64,000 bases of DNA from Polytrichum commune. Taxonomy: Eukaryota > Streptophyta > Polytrichopsida > Polytrichales > Polytrichaceae. The translations under genes were made by a program, and so were the position numbers. The number at the start of each line of letters is the position of its first letter. The stretch's first letter is position 1. The notes beneath the pieces were generated by a model that saw nothing but the letters and a program-made list of their open reading frames with translations, did not search any database and was not told the origin of the DNA. Location: positions 57,374,758 to 57,438,757 of the forward strand of contig OX485805.1 in NCBI GenBank assembly GCA_950295325.1, given 5' to 3'. Below, piece by piece: positions 22,840-34,700 of the stretch.

Positions 22840-25800
22840 TTGGAGGGGGGGGGGGGGTAGAAGGAGGAGTGTGTTGGGTTTGTGATGTTTAAGTATGGTT
22901 TTGTAGGTTTGTAATGGGTTGTTTATTTTCTATCCTTCTTCTGTGTATTAATATTGAGTGCGTGAATTGTGTGGCGATTATGTTGATTTGTTTGAATGTA
23001 TTTCGGATTTGCGATGTAGGGAGTTTAAGTTTTGTTTCTAGTTCTTGCATTGAGGGAATGTAATCGTATGCACACATATATGAATCCCCTCATTGATTCT
23101 TCTTCTTCTTTGTGGTTTTTCCTTCCTTTGCTAGCTCTTTGTTGGCATGGGAGGGGGGACGCAAGTGCTAATGAATTACATTTCCAAAAGGGGACCTATA
23201 TTTGTGTAAAGGGGGTCTAAACCCCATTCGAATATCATGTGGTATTTCCCCACTCCCGGTCATGGTGACGCATCGAAAATCATTGTGACTTACTATTCAA
23301 CACACACTTTGCCACGAGCTTCACGGTGGTGGCTCCAAGGGGCAGGGTTGGGTGAGGTAGTAGCCCCGTGCCCTTTCATGCACGGATCGTATTTCACATG
23401 CACTTGTTGGGACAAAGGCTAACTTATAAGGAAGGAAGGGCGGTGTGGGGGAGGGGCCCCGGCCACTAACTTATCCCCATTCCGGTGACAATTTGCGAAC
23501 GTGCGTTCAATTGAAGCCTCCAAGTCACGCGTTCCCCTCCGGTTTGTAGCATCCTTTATGAGTTGTAGAGATCGGCTTGAGAAGGTACAAATAATTAGGG
23601 TTTCGGTGAATCTAGATGTGTGCATGCTTTTTTGGTAGTTGTGGAGATATATGCATGTAGTCCATTGTTGCATTTTATGATAGAAATGGCGAAAACAAGT
23701 CTCAGATGTGGACTATGTATGTTGTGTGTGTATACGTGTTTTTGTTGGATGTATAGTGTATTAGTAATGAAAAATACACATCTAGAGTGGTCCCAACGTG
23801 GTGTTTCCATTTCAGTGCTCCTCAAGGTATAAATAACTTAGGATATTTATCATATGCTTTTACTTTTCACTCCTAAACAAGTCATCATGCAATGTGGTGT
23901 TGTACTAGCGATGCAAACAAACTCTTGTATCCATTAATAAAATTGTTGGACAAGTCTTTATACGTACATGAGACTATTATGTAATCTATGAGTTGAAAGT
24001 ATAGCCATGTTCTTTTATTTTGTCACATAACTTTTTGGTATAGGGGGTTTTGAATAAGGGGTCATGCATGCACATGGCTCTGACTCTCAAAGAAGAGCCC
24101 CCCCTCTCCCTCCCCCCCCCCCCCCCCTTGCCCTAGTGTTTGTGTGTCACCTAGCAACTTTTATGTGTGCATATCCACATATGATCTATCATGTGCATGA
24201 CAATGGCACCAAATGAAAGTAACCAAGATTTGAATAATATGGACAAAAATATATGGCCAAAAATAATAATCCATATATGACTCAAGAGTATCATTTGCAT
24301 TATACATCCACATTGCAAAGGAAAACTATTTGAGGGAAGAAAACATCGAAGCATTAGAACAACAGAACCCCTAATTAAGCATACCTTGAGAAGAAATTTG
24401 GTTGAAACACCACTCCATATATGTATTTTTCACAAATGACACAATGAAAATAACACAAATAACAAAAATGTGTTTACAAAAAGAAGATGTGGTCCATGTT
24501 ATCTATCACTTAGGATGGCTAGGAGTGGGAGAAGTGCAGCATGTTCTCATTGGAGTCAATAATTTGCATAGTAATGATCATTCTTGATCCTACTACCTAG
24601 CATTCATATATCATATCAAGGGAGGGACCATGTGGCTCTAGATACACATGTTGCTTGTGAGAATGAGAGGAAAGGATAGGTATTAAGAAGCCTAGAAAGG
24701 GCCATGAACAATTTAAAGTGTGTATAAACAATCTCCATTTGCCTTATAATTTAGAGGACCCATGCATAAAAATGTGGCATATAGTAAGAATAATTATTTT
24801 TCAAATTAGATTAAAAGGATTGATGGGAGAGTTGCACGATAATTAGTGAGGGGAGGATGCAAGCCTTCACATAACATTACTCGTCTCCTTGGCTACATTT
24901 CGCAAGATTAGGTATTGGACAAGCATAATGATTCTTTAATCCCGAGATTCCTGATTTATAAGGAGCACTCAGGCTCTATATTTCACAATTGAGAGGGTCG
25001 ATGTAGATCATCACTTAAAAATTATTAGAAAAGTCTACACTTTGTATAACTTTTGCATCTGTAGCTTAAGATACCATCTTCACGATTCGTAGAGTTTGCC
25101 AACTGTATAAAGCAATTGCCAATCCAATCCAACAACCGGATTATGCCTAAGTGACATGGAAAGTGCCCACAATAGGCCCGCATACCTTGGTGCACATAGG
25201 ATTGCCTAAGGCTGGAATAGTACTAAGAAGGGTGGCCTTTCTAGCACTTGATTTCCGGTGCACCCTACCACCTATGATGCACCAAATCGTAGTGGAGGTA
25301 TATGGGTGAACTTAATATTTTCAACCAACCATGTGTGAGCCTAGGTGTCGGCTGGCTTGTCATTCAAGGTGTTCACCTTCGAAAGGAGGCAACAATTGTC
25401 GGGGGCCCTTTGAGTTAATTCTCGTGATGCCCGTTTCAAGATTACGTATAGATATAGACCAACTCAAAAAGAAAAAAGACTAACACCACGACTCACGCCG
25501 GTGGCAACATCAAAATCGTCTTTCTTTCTTTTCTTTATTTACGCAAATCTACCACATTAGTAAATTTGCGATGTTCTTTCACCAATGCAGGACAACTGCC
25601 AAGGACTCACATGCTTGTTAGTGATATGAACAACACGATGATAGGGTCATTCAATTACAATATAAAGACCAAAAAAAAAAAAAAAAAAACTTGAATGACG
25701 CTATCGACAAGAATTTCCTCCTCGGTCGTGTTTACTTCATTACCGAATCGCACATTTGTGAATGGACCTTGCATGGCAATATGTCCAAACGTGTACCAAC

Positions 25801-27261
25801 TACAACCCACAATATGCCAAGTGAACTCAATGTTGCCTTCCTTCAAGGATGCAAGAATATCTTCACCTCTTGAAGAGAAAAAAAGAAAAGGAGGACAGGG
25901 AAGAATATCTTCACCTCTTCAAGAGAAAAAGAAAAAGAAAAAGAAGGAACGGGTTTATGTGGAAATGGGTGGCCAAGAGAGCTACGAGAGCATGAGGGCA
26001 TGAGAGGTCATACTATGGAGGTAGGTAGATCAAATTTTGGCTCTTATGGACATGGATTTTTTTTACCATCATGAGTTCATGGATGGTTACATTGGCTAGA
26101 AGGCTTCAATTTATGACGGAATACAAATATATATATAGGTGGAGGTAAATAAAACTCTACTTTTAGTAGCTTGACAAAAACAAGAAAAAAAAACTTTAGT
26201 GGCATCATAAATGGCTAAACAATTTCATGATCTGTTAGGATCTCAGGGAGGTGACCGGCCAAAAAGTAGAAACCACGTGAGAACAACTATAGGGTGCTTT
26301 TTATTTGTTGGCAAGAAAAATTATAGAAACTTTGGATCTATCACAACCTACTTAAATGATGAAACATGTGATTATATGTACATTAGCATAAGGGGAAAAT
26401 GCCCACTTTAGGTTTGAGGTAGAAAGAAATTAGTATGATAGAAATAATAGAGGGACTCTAAAAAACAATTTGAGTATATTCACATATAATCATGCAAAAT
26501 GAATGATAATTGAACGTTATGATGTGTACACTCTTCTTTCACCAATATAAAGCAACATGGATGTACGCCATGCCATATTGGAGTCTTAAGTTTGCCTTCG
26601 TACGGAACGAGTAAATCAAAATTTTATAAGTAATTTAGCCTGAAATAATCTAGGTTTTATTTTATAATTACTTATAGGGTGTTGAATATTTGGTGGTTAC
26701 TTTTTTTTCTACTTAAAGGGTTCCCTAAAATCCAAACGAGAAGGTAAATAGCCCCCATAAAAATACCCTTTGTATGCACATGGTTACATAACACAAGAGG
26801 GAGTGACCCCCCTCCCCCCCCCCCTAAAGGTTAGGATTTGGCGTTTACATCTATCTATCCATCCAGCAGTTTCACTTATTGTGTTTTTCTGCCATGACAA
26901 GGAACTGGTTTTTGCAAAAGAGTTGCAAATTAGAAAGGAAAAACTATGAAACGTTGAAGTGTAAGTTGGGATCCATGGAGAATGGATATATAAATGTCGC
27001 CAATTTCAAGACAAATCTTAGTGTGGTGGCATACTCTTAGTACTACATATAGAGACCATGACATAACACGCCCCAGGCTAGATCACATCTTCATTCAGTT
27101 GGGCCCCATCCCTCCCATGCCTCCTTCACGACCTGGTCTTCCTGCCCACACCTGCGTGGGAACTCTTCCCCGTTGGGAATCAATGTGACAATACCCAGTG
27201 AAAATTACAAATATTCAAGTTGACATTATTTGTACATAATGTTTTACATAAAGCTTCACCA
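22840..27261. other. 4.4 kb intergenic, no gene recognised
   Basis: AT-rich DNA with a G14 run near 22843-22856, a C17 run near 24111-24127 and a C10 run near 26814. A short local duplication of a GAATATCTTCACCTCTT unit lies at 25855-25925. Short open frames have no domains. No gene is supported. Confidence 0.5.
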
Positions 27262-27560
27262 AAATGGGTCAAAATTTTATCAATTTTTTTCATGAGTAGA
27301 TATACACGGTATCTATTACATAGTAAAAGATGGTAATCAAATTTGATGATTTGTTTTTTTTTATAAAACATACCGTTTCTAACTAGAATGATGCACTATT
27401 GAACTAAAACAATTACTACAAGAAATGAAGATGCCTAAAAACTTCAAAGAAATATACAAAAGATATTATCGATGATTATCCATATGTAGAAAAAATATCA
27501 TAAATTTTAAAATTATCCATGGCATGTAATATAGGGTAGCAAACTTTTATCACACGTGCT
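27262..27560. mobile_element. Eroded relative of the 10043 MITE
   Basis: Internal blocks match 10110-10400 in order: AAAATGGGTCAAAATTTTAT, CATACCGTTTCTAACTAGAA, ATATACAAAAGATATTATC and TAATATAGGG-TAGCAAACTTT. A CACGTG remains near the right end, but the inverted termini are decayed. It is older than the copy at 10043. Confidence 0.7.
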
Positions 27561-29989
27561 TATGAAACGTAAGAGGGTGTGATGGCCCCGAGCTACCTTG
27601 ATCAGAGGTTGTTGTCAATAGGGAATTGTCAAATCGACCATGTAGTTTGTTAAAACGACCATAGAGACGCGTCACACGGTCACCTGATCTGTCATAATTC
27701 GGATTTTCATGACACCCATGAAAAACACAAGGTATTGGCTCTATATTAGAATGAGTAAACTCGACCAACATGGATGACGAGGCAAGGCCTAGTTAACACC
27801 TTACATATAAACTATGGTCGTTTTAACTTATGTGTGGACGATTTAACAATCCCATGTCAATATCCGTACAAAGTTAGTACTTACTTGATTAAAGTTAGTA
27901 CAAGGAGGGCTTTGTGCAAGGTGGCTTTGCGATAAGGTGCAACTTGTGAACTTGAACGCATGAACTTTGGAGTGAAAAAGGCTTATTGAATATTGCCTCA
28001 ATGGCTTCCACACTAGTGAAGGTCTTACCTGTTTGTTCATAAAGAACCTCACATTTTAAATGTTGTACTTGAAGTATACATGTGGTTCAATGTTGTGTAC
28101 TTGAAACCACACCTAGAATGATATTTTATGTGCGATTCACACACCGTCATGTCGCTTGTCACACCTTACTTGAATGACTGTATTGTTGTAGAATCCTAAC
28201 CGCGGAACCCCCTAAAGGTCCAATCCTTTTTGCACATAGCTAGCTAGGCTCGCACATTGTCCATGGGCTATATATATAATGAACGTTGTGAGGCTAGAAA
28301 GAAGAAACTTTGGTCACAAAGCAAACTTGTCGATATCTATTTAAAGGGATCTCATTTGTACGGTTGGTGTGCTCAAATAAATCAATGAACTCCATGCAAG
28401 CGTTTTTTTAAAAGTTTTCAAGTGAAATGGGTTCCTCATAAATCAAGATCTCGCATAGTGTTTGGTTGACATTTTTTTGGTGTTTTTTTATACGTGTTGG
28501 TTTACGATGTATTAAACTTTGAGGGTTGATCATGGTGGATTAAGGGTACACAAAAGTAAACGTTAGTCATTTGAATGAAACGTGATGCTAATTTAAAACA
28601 TATGTGCTATACAAATATAATGAAAAAACTCTCAAAATTTTCATTCAATTGTAATTTGGAGTGTATTTTTTTATGAATCGTGAATGTCTAAGTAAGTTTC
28701 AATCACTTATGGGACATCTTAGGTTGCATGTCATGTATAAATTTCATGAGTGTCTTTTACAAAAGCTTATGTGCAACTTCTGCTCTTTAAAAAGCGGGAT
28801 CTGGACACTTGAAACCATTTTTTGTCTAGGATTTTGTGATTATGTTGCATTCAACTAGTCAAGTGAAAAATGTTCATTGGTTGCACACCACTTTCCAACA
28901 CAATTGTCATAAAAGTACAGTTGCTTAAGAATTATTATTATTCGATTATTTTGGGCGCATATAGATTCATGTGCCATCTATTTTAACACAAATACTTGAG
29001 AAATTTGATTTTCATGCCCATCCATCCTTCCAAAAGCTCTCTTTTGGGCTAAAATGTCACGACATCTAAGTGGATCATATTACAATTGAACTCCAATCAA
29101 CCCATATTTGTCATTTTAGAAACAAAACATTTTATCAAGTAAGCTTCACATGGCCCCTATTATAATAATGAATAAAATCACATATTTTCATGGTAGTCAA
29201 TTTTGGTTTGGTAAAATTAGGCATTTCTTTGGCCCAACTATTTGGGCGTGTGTGCGATACGTGATTGGACCAAAAATTTGCAACTTTTCTACACAAAGAT
29301 TTCCATCATAACATGATAAACGAGTATTCTATGCTCAATTTATTGAAGTGGTGGATGATGTTCCATTTCAAGTCATGGCCTTTGTGATATGTGTAACTTA
29401 TTTGTTAACAAATGAATATTCAAATAGGGTTGCTTGCTATGTGATGTTCTAGCTATAAACTAATACTAAGATAACCCCGGATTTTCTGGTCAATTCTGGA
29501 CAAAATTCCACAGTAATGTCATAACCTATCTTTTGTAATGTTGATCATGTCGACACCCCCTCTAGCATTCTTGCATTGAATCCCACTTTGTGACCTACAA
29601 TCCTCCCACATCACTCAACACTATGTACAGTCATCAATGCCTACAGAGACAAGAGAAGGGAGGAGTTGAAGCATTTCATTGTATTAACAAAATGTAAAGT
29701 GAGAGACAAAACCCCTCTCTCTCACTGGGCTTCGAGGTAAGTGACGCCATCACTACCTTCATGACCACTTGAATGAAGTCCTTCTCCAAAGAATGGTTGT
29801 TTCGAAGTCCCATTGATACGACGAAGTCGTAACATGTAAATCACATGTTTAGTGCGCCTCCTTTCATGACTGCAGTAATACCCTCCCCCAAAACACCCAA
29901 GCATAGATGAACCTTAGAAGAAAGCAAGATTCAAAAAGGATTCCTTCTACAACCTCAAAAGCCCCAAAAAATCAACGCAACAAAGCAAC
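27561..29989. other. Intergenic, nothing recognised
   Basis: AT-rich DNA. Open frames are short and lack domains. No repeat with clear ends was found. Confidence 0.45.
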
Positions 29990-30647
29990 CAACCCCTCAC
30001 ACCATTCATCCACCCACCCACCCGTCCGTACACCTATCATCTATCTGTCCTTAACACAGAGAACACCCCAAGTTCTTGATGCGGTCCCCCAAAACATAGG
30101 GAACCAAAATAATGACTTTCTGACCAACGAAACAACCAACCCCCCACACACAATCCATCCGTCCATCCGTACACTTATCATCCATTCACGCAAAGAAAGC
30201 CCCAAGCTCTCGACATCTTCCCCCCACTCAACTAACCACCCCCTCACACAATCCACCCATCCATCCATCCATCCACTTATCATCCGTTATTCACACCACA
30301 AGAAAAAGCCCCAAGTTCTCGACATCTCCCCCCCAAGCAACCAACCACCCCCTTACACAACCCATCCATCCATCCATCCACTTATCATCCATTCACACAA
30401 CGGAATGCCCCAAGCTCTCGACGTCTTCCCCCCAAGCAACCACCCCCCCCCTCACAAAATCCATCCATCCACCCACCCATCCATCCACTTGTCATCCGTT
30501 ATTCGCACCACCAACGGAAAGCCCCCGAGTTCTCGACGTCTCCCCCCCCCCCAAGCAACCAACCACCCCCTCACACAATCCATCCATCCATCCACTTATC
30601 ATCCATTCACACAACGGAAAGCCCCCGAGTTCTCGACGTCTTCCCCC
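29990..30647 (+). repeat. ~100-bp GC-rich minisatellite, left part
   Basis: At least five or six tandem units of 98-116 bp. Each has a (CATC)n run, CACTTATCATCC, a CACAACGGAAAGCCCC-like block, a TCTCGACGTCTTCCCCC block and CAAGCAACCA. The TCTCGAC marker recurs near 30208, 30313, 30411, 30527 and 30629. A 248-codon open frame across it is a repeat artefact (Pro/His/Ser/Thr-rich). The array continues at 37068-37410 after the copia insertion. Confidence 0.85.
30643..30647. repeat. 5-bp target duplication, left copy
   Basis: CCCCC directly before the left LTR, matched by CCCCC at 37068-37072 after the right LTR. Because the target is a C run the exact boundary is slightly ambiguous, but 5 bp is the normal length for Ty1/copia. 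Confidence 0.75.
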
Positions 30648-31004
30648 TGTTAAGAAAGTTGTTAGCTAGTACAACCAGGTGTTAACTAGGCTTTAGTTTA
30701 AAGACATAAGTGTAAGGGACCAGGGTATTAACCTGGATACCCGTATATATACTTAGGCCTAATCAATATAGTTAGTGGGCTAACATGGACATCAGCCGGC
30801 CATCGCCGGGTATAGACCTGTGTAGTATGAAGTAGATGTGCTGATGGTATACGGTGCAGTAGACTACTGACACCTGGCCTTCATACCCCCTGGCCATACA
30901 CTACTGTATATATACCCCAGATTTACCATTAAGGGCATTCAATTCATTGAAGTATTCATGCACCAAAACTCTGTCTCACTTGTAGTCTACATATACTTCT
31001 AACA
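30648..31004 (+). repeat. 5' LTR of copia element
   Basis: 357 bp, begins TGTTA and ends TAACA. It contains two TATATA stretches (about 30742-30751 and 30905-30913), candidates for the promoter TATA box. It is identical to the 3' LTR except at 30659. Confidence 0.95.
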
Positions 31005-31020
31005 CGTTATCAGCACGCTC
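31005..31020 (+). other. Candidate primer binding site, atypical
   Basis: CGTTATCAGCACG follows the LTR directly. It resembles the usual plant TGGTATCAGAGC only over the TATCAG core, so the primer tRNA may be a different tRNA or an internal tRNA fragment. The call is by position; pairing was not tested. Confidence 0.5.
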
Positions 31021-31695
31021 CTGTCGGCACAGTTTTTCTTCATACTTTCTCTCTCTACATGCTTGATTATACCCTGTAGATACTATATAGTCTGTATACT
31101 ACACTCTGGTGAGGAAAAACAAATGATCACATGAGCGATTTCTGTAGACAGTTTTCCACATAGATTTTTTTTTTACCACACACACATATTCTGTGAAATA
31201 CTACACTACTGCATAACCATTTTCTCACATACCGTTATGCTGTCCAAAATTTTCATACTGTTCCCCTAACAGTTACTGTTTTCCCACACTGTTATACTGC
31301 TCAAAAACTAACATACTGTTGTGATGTTTTTCTTCTTTCTTTCTTATACTGATGTTTTGAGCTATCTAAATTTGTTCTAACAAAACTGTTCTATCTGTTT
31401 TGTGTATATATTCCGTTTTATTTACAGATTATTCCATACTAACAGAAATATTACTAACCTTTTATATATATATATACTAATATATACTAATATATATATA
31501 TAATTCTGTTTATATATATATATATATATCCATATATATATAAGTTCTGACATAGTCTTTTGTGAAAATTACTAACTTATACATATACATATATATATAT
31601 ATATATATATATCCTGTTTTACTAACATCTTATTTTCTGCTGACCCATCTGAACTGTTATATTTCCTGTTAATATTTCCTGAAGTGTTATACTAA

Positions 31696-31736
<41 letters not shown>

Positions 31737-32004
31737 CGCTTTACTAACATATGTCCGTATATGTCTGATATACATATATGACATGTTTTGTAACTAACAG
31801 AAGATAAATATCTTCAATATCTGTCTATACTTCTCTATCTATATGTTTCTGGATATTCGTCTATACTAACCTATATACAATTTTCAATATCTGTCTATAT
31901 TTCTCTCACTGTATTTCCTTGAAATATCCGAACTAACATTTGCATAATTTCAATATCTGTCTATACTGTAAATACATTATTACCTAAGCTTTGCATCTAA
32001 ATGT
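31021..32004 (+). repeat. Copia leader with (TA)n microsatellites
   Basis: About 1 kb untranslated leader between primer site and gag. It contains several long (TA)n tracts between about 31464 and 31735 and repeated short motifs (ATATCTGTCTATA, TACTGTT). Such a leader is unusually long and AT-rich. Confidence 0.7.
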
Positions 32005-33186
32005 ATGGCCCGTACTGTTTATAAACATATGGCTCGTAAACCACCCGAAATCAACGCACTTTCTACACAGCCCACATTTATTGAGAGCAGAATGCAATCA
32101 TTAATGTTTGCTCCTCTCAATGCTGATGGCTCAAACTTTTTAGAGTGGATTAATGATACTAAGACAGTCCTAAGTGCAGACGATTTAGCTTGGACACTTA
32201 CAGTTCAACCTTCTACATCAACTGAACCAGCACAACCGATTCCTCCCGCAGCTTGATGGCAAGCTTTACTGCAGATCAGAAGACATCTTGATCACTCACT
32301 ACGTTTGCAATATCTGCAAATTGAAGATCCAGCTGAACTGTGGTCACTTTTGCATGCTCGATTCAATCATCAGCAGACTTTATTTTTACCACATGCTAGA
32401 TCAGATTGGATTAACTTAAGAGTGCTAGACTTTCCTGATTTTGCTACATTTAATTCGGAACTACACCGAATTACTGCCCAACTTCGACTCTGCGGGGAAA
32501 CAGTATCAGAAGCTGAACTAATAGAGAAGACTCTATCAACCTTCCCTCCTGCAACTGCCATCCTATCTCAACAGTATAGAAACATGAAATTTAAGAAACA
32601 CACTAACCTAATGTCACATTTGCTTTTGGCAGAAAAACATCATCAACTACTTCTTAGGAATGCTGATTCCCGACCAGTTCGGGAAATCCATAATACTACA
32701 GCAGTTCCTGCTGACTACTCCCGCTCCTATTCTGGACCTGTACCTGCAACTGGGATAAGGGGTCATGAGGTGGCAGTTGCTGATGCTGTATGGAGGGGAC
32801 CTGCTGGAGCAGTCAATCTAAGGGGTGCTGCTGCTGCTAACTGGAGGGGACCTGCTGCAGATGTTGGGTGCAGACATCCTTCTGATCCAGCTGACTACCA
32901 TGCAGCAGCATACGCTACAGAAGCCTCCAGACGACCTATCAGAGGTTCTTACCACAGACCTCAACCTAAACAGCAAAGAGGGATGCAGAGAGGAATACAA
33001 AGAGGCCTCCAAGATAGACCTAGATTCCCACCCAAACCCATCATAAATAAACCAGTTAAGGGTAATTGCCACAAGTGTGGAAGGAAAGGTCATTTTGCGA
33101 AGGAATGTAGAGCTCCTCCCTACCTGGTCAATATGTACAAAGAACTTCAGCAATTACGAATACAACCCTTCATCCTCTACCCATGA
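32005..33186 (+). pseudogene. Copia gag, one in-frame stop
   Basis: The nucleocapsid precursor. It starts at the ATG at 32005 (an alternative ATG is at 32029). One frame runs to 33186 except for a TGA at 32254-32256, just before a Trp-Gln-Ala-Leu segment. The gag core follows (LEDPAELW-like IEDPAELWSLL, LPHARSDWINLRV, TAQLRLCGE, IEKTLSTFP). Near the end is one CCHC zinc knuckle, CHKCGRKGHFAKEC, encoded at about 33067-33108, which binds RNA. An Arg/Gly-rich segment with repeated WRGPA units precedes it. The stop could be a C-to-T transition in CGA or a G-to-A change in TGG. Gag then runs out of frame relative to the protease. Confidence 0.9.
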
Positions 33187-33592
33187 TGTTGAAAGCTTCA
33201 TGACTATCTACGAGAAGCAAACATCAGACCCAAATGTTGCTCTCCTAGATAGTGCATCGACTCATACTATATTAACCAGCCCTGAATTCTTCCATTTCAC
33301 TGAAAATGAGAAATCCTGGCAGCATTGTAAGCTAATCACAATGGCCGGAAGCCGAAATATGAGATTTCGGGAGGGCCGGGCAACGGTAGTATTGCCCGGG
33401 GGCTTCTCCCTCACTTGCGCGAATGCAATGTACGCTCCAGATGCGCCTCGTAGCCTGATCAGCTACAGGGATCTGAGAGCGAGGAAGATCCACGTTTCCA
33501 CTGCGATGGAAAATGATGAAGAGGTTCTGGAGCTCAGGCAAAGGGCAGGAGATCCTTGCCACCGCAAAAGCGGGAGACGACGGCCTGTATAA
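33143..33592 (+). pseudogene. Copia protease segment, shifted frame
   Basis: Frame 2 carries VALLDSASTHTILTSPEFF, the Ty1/copia aspartic protease active-site block (usually D-S-G/A-A/S-T/S-x-H), then a VVLPGGFSLTCANAMYAPD block and the LISYRDL segment near the flap and C-terminal region. It is offset by one base from gag, and the next domain is offset by one more, with the second shift near 33535-33545. In intact plant copia elements gag and pol normally share one frame. Confidence 0.85.
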
Positions 33593-34700
33593 GATTGTCA
33601 TAAAACCCTTGACATGTAGCCCCATCTCTCTGATAGATGAGGAAGAGGTTTGTATGGCTGCTTGGGCTGGAGACCCTGAAGCAAAACGCCACAACCTGGC
33701 ACAGGGAGTATCTTTAGATACTATAGCCAAGCTTGATTTATGGCATATGAGGTTAGGACATCCGGGAACCACGTTATTCCGCCGGATGCTTCCTTTGATA
33801 ACGGGGCATAATCTGGTAACAGCCGAGGCTGAGAAAACCCATGACTGCGTGGCATGTATCAAGGGAAAATTCATAAAAAGACCCTCTAAATGACACCTAC
33901 CTAAAGAATTACCCCCTCCCCTTTTCAGACTTCAAGGGGATATTTGTGGACCAATTAATCCGCCCTCAGGCACATTTCGATATTACTTTGTGCTAGTGGA
34001 TGCCTCGGGTAGCCATTTAGAAGTCTCTCTTCTCCCAACCAGAAATATGGTGTTCCCTAAGCTGCTGGCTATCCTCCTTAAGTATAGAAACCATTTTCCA
34101 GAAAATCCAATCAAATTCCTAAGGATGGATAATGCCCAGGAATTTCGTTCACATGCCTTCCAAGACTACTGTACAGCCATGGGAATCACCCTCACGTACT
34201 CTGTACCCTATGAACACAGCCAAAATGGTTTGGCAGAAGCATTTATCAAAAAGATCCAGCTAATAACCAGACCCCTATTACTACATGCTAACCTACCTTC
34301 AGAACTCTGGGGCCATGCAGTACTACATTCTACTGCATTACTAAGATTAAAACCAACCCTATTAAATAGCCACACCCCATATGAGCTGATTTCAGGTAGG
34401 CCACCAGATGTGGCACATATCAGAATCTTTGGCTGCCAGGTATGGGTACCTGTGACTGAGCCTAAGAGACACACTATTGGGCCTCATAGGCAAGAGGGTA
34501 TATATGTTGGTTTTGACTCTAAATCCATAATCAGATACTTGGATCCCACAACAGGAGCTCTACTTCGAGCTAGATTTGTCAACTGCAGATTCCTAGAATC
34601 TGTATTTCCAACCTTAAAGACCATATCTCAATTCCAAGCTCAAGATCTAAACTTTATAGCTCCTGAAACCTTGACCTTGAACCCTGATCCACCTACAGCC
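33513..34700 (+). pseudogene. Copia integrase, one in-frame stop
   Basis: Frame 3. The GAG-pre-integrase/zinc domain reads LWHMRLGHPG and later CVACIKGK, the HHCC finger, followed by a TGA at 33891-33893. The catalytic core follows: GDICGP with the first Asp, FLRMDNAQEF with the second Asp and NGLAEAFIKK with the Glu, so the D,D,E triad is preserved. Then come the copia-specific HIRIFGCQVWV and EGIYVGFD blocks. The enzyme inserts element cDNA and makes the 5-bp duplication. Confidence 0.9.

Noticed and set aside
29907..30653. 248-codon plus-strand open frame, Pro/His/Ser-rich
   Set aside because: It is a translation of the ~100-bp minisatellite, runs into the LTR edge, and has no domain; length reflects a C-rich repeat without stops.
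33332..33874. 180-codon minus-strand frame
   Set aside because: Antisense shadow of the copia protease and integrase region.
33990..34016. Start of the long copia pol frame taken as a true start codon
   Set aside because: The Met lies inside the integrase core; the same frame continues upstream past a TGA at 33891-33893, so this is the remainder after a nonsense mutation.
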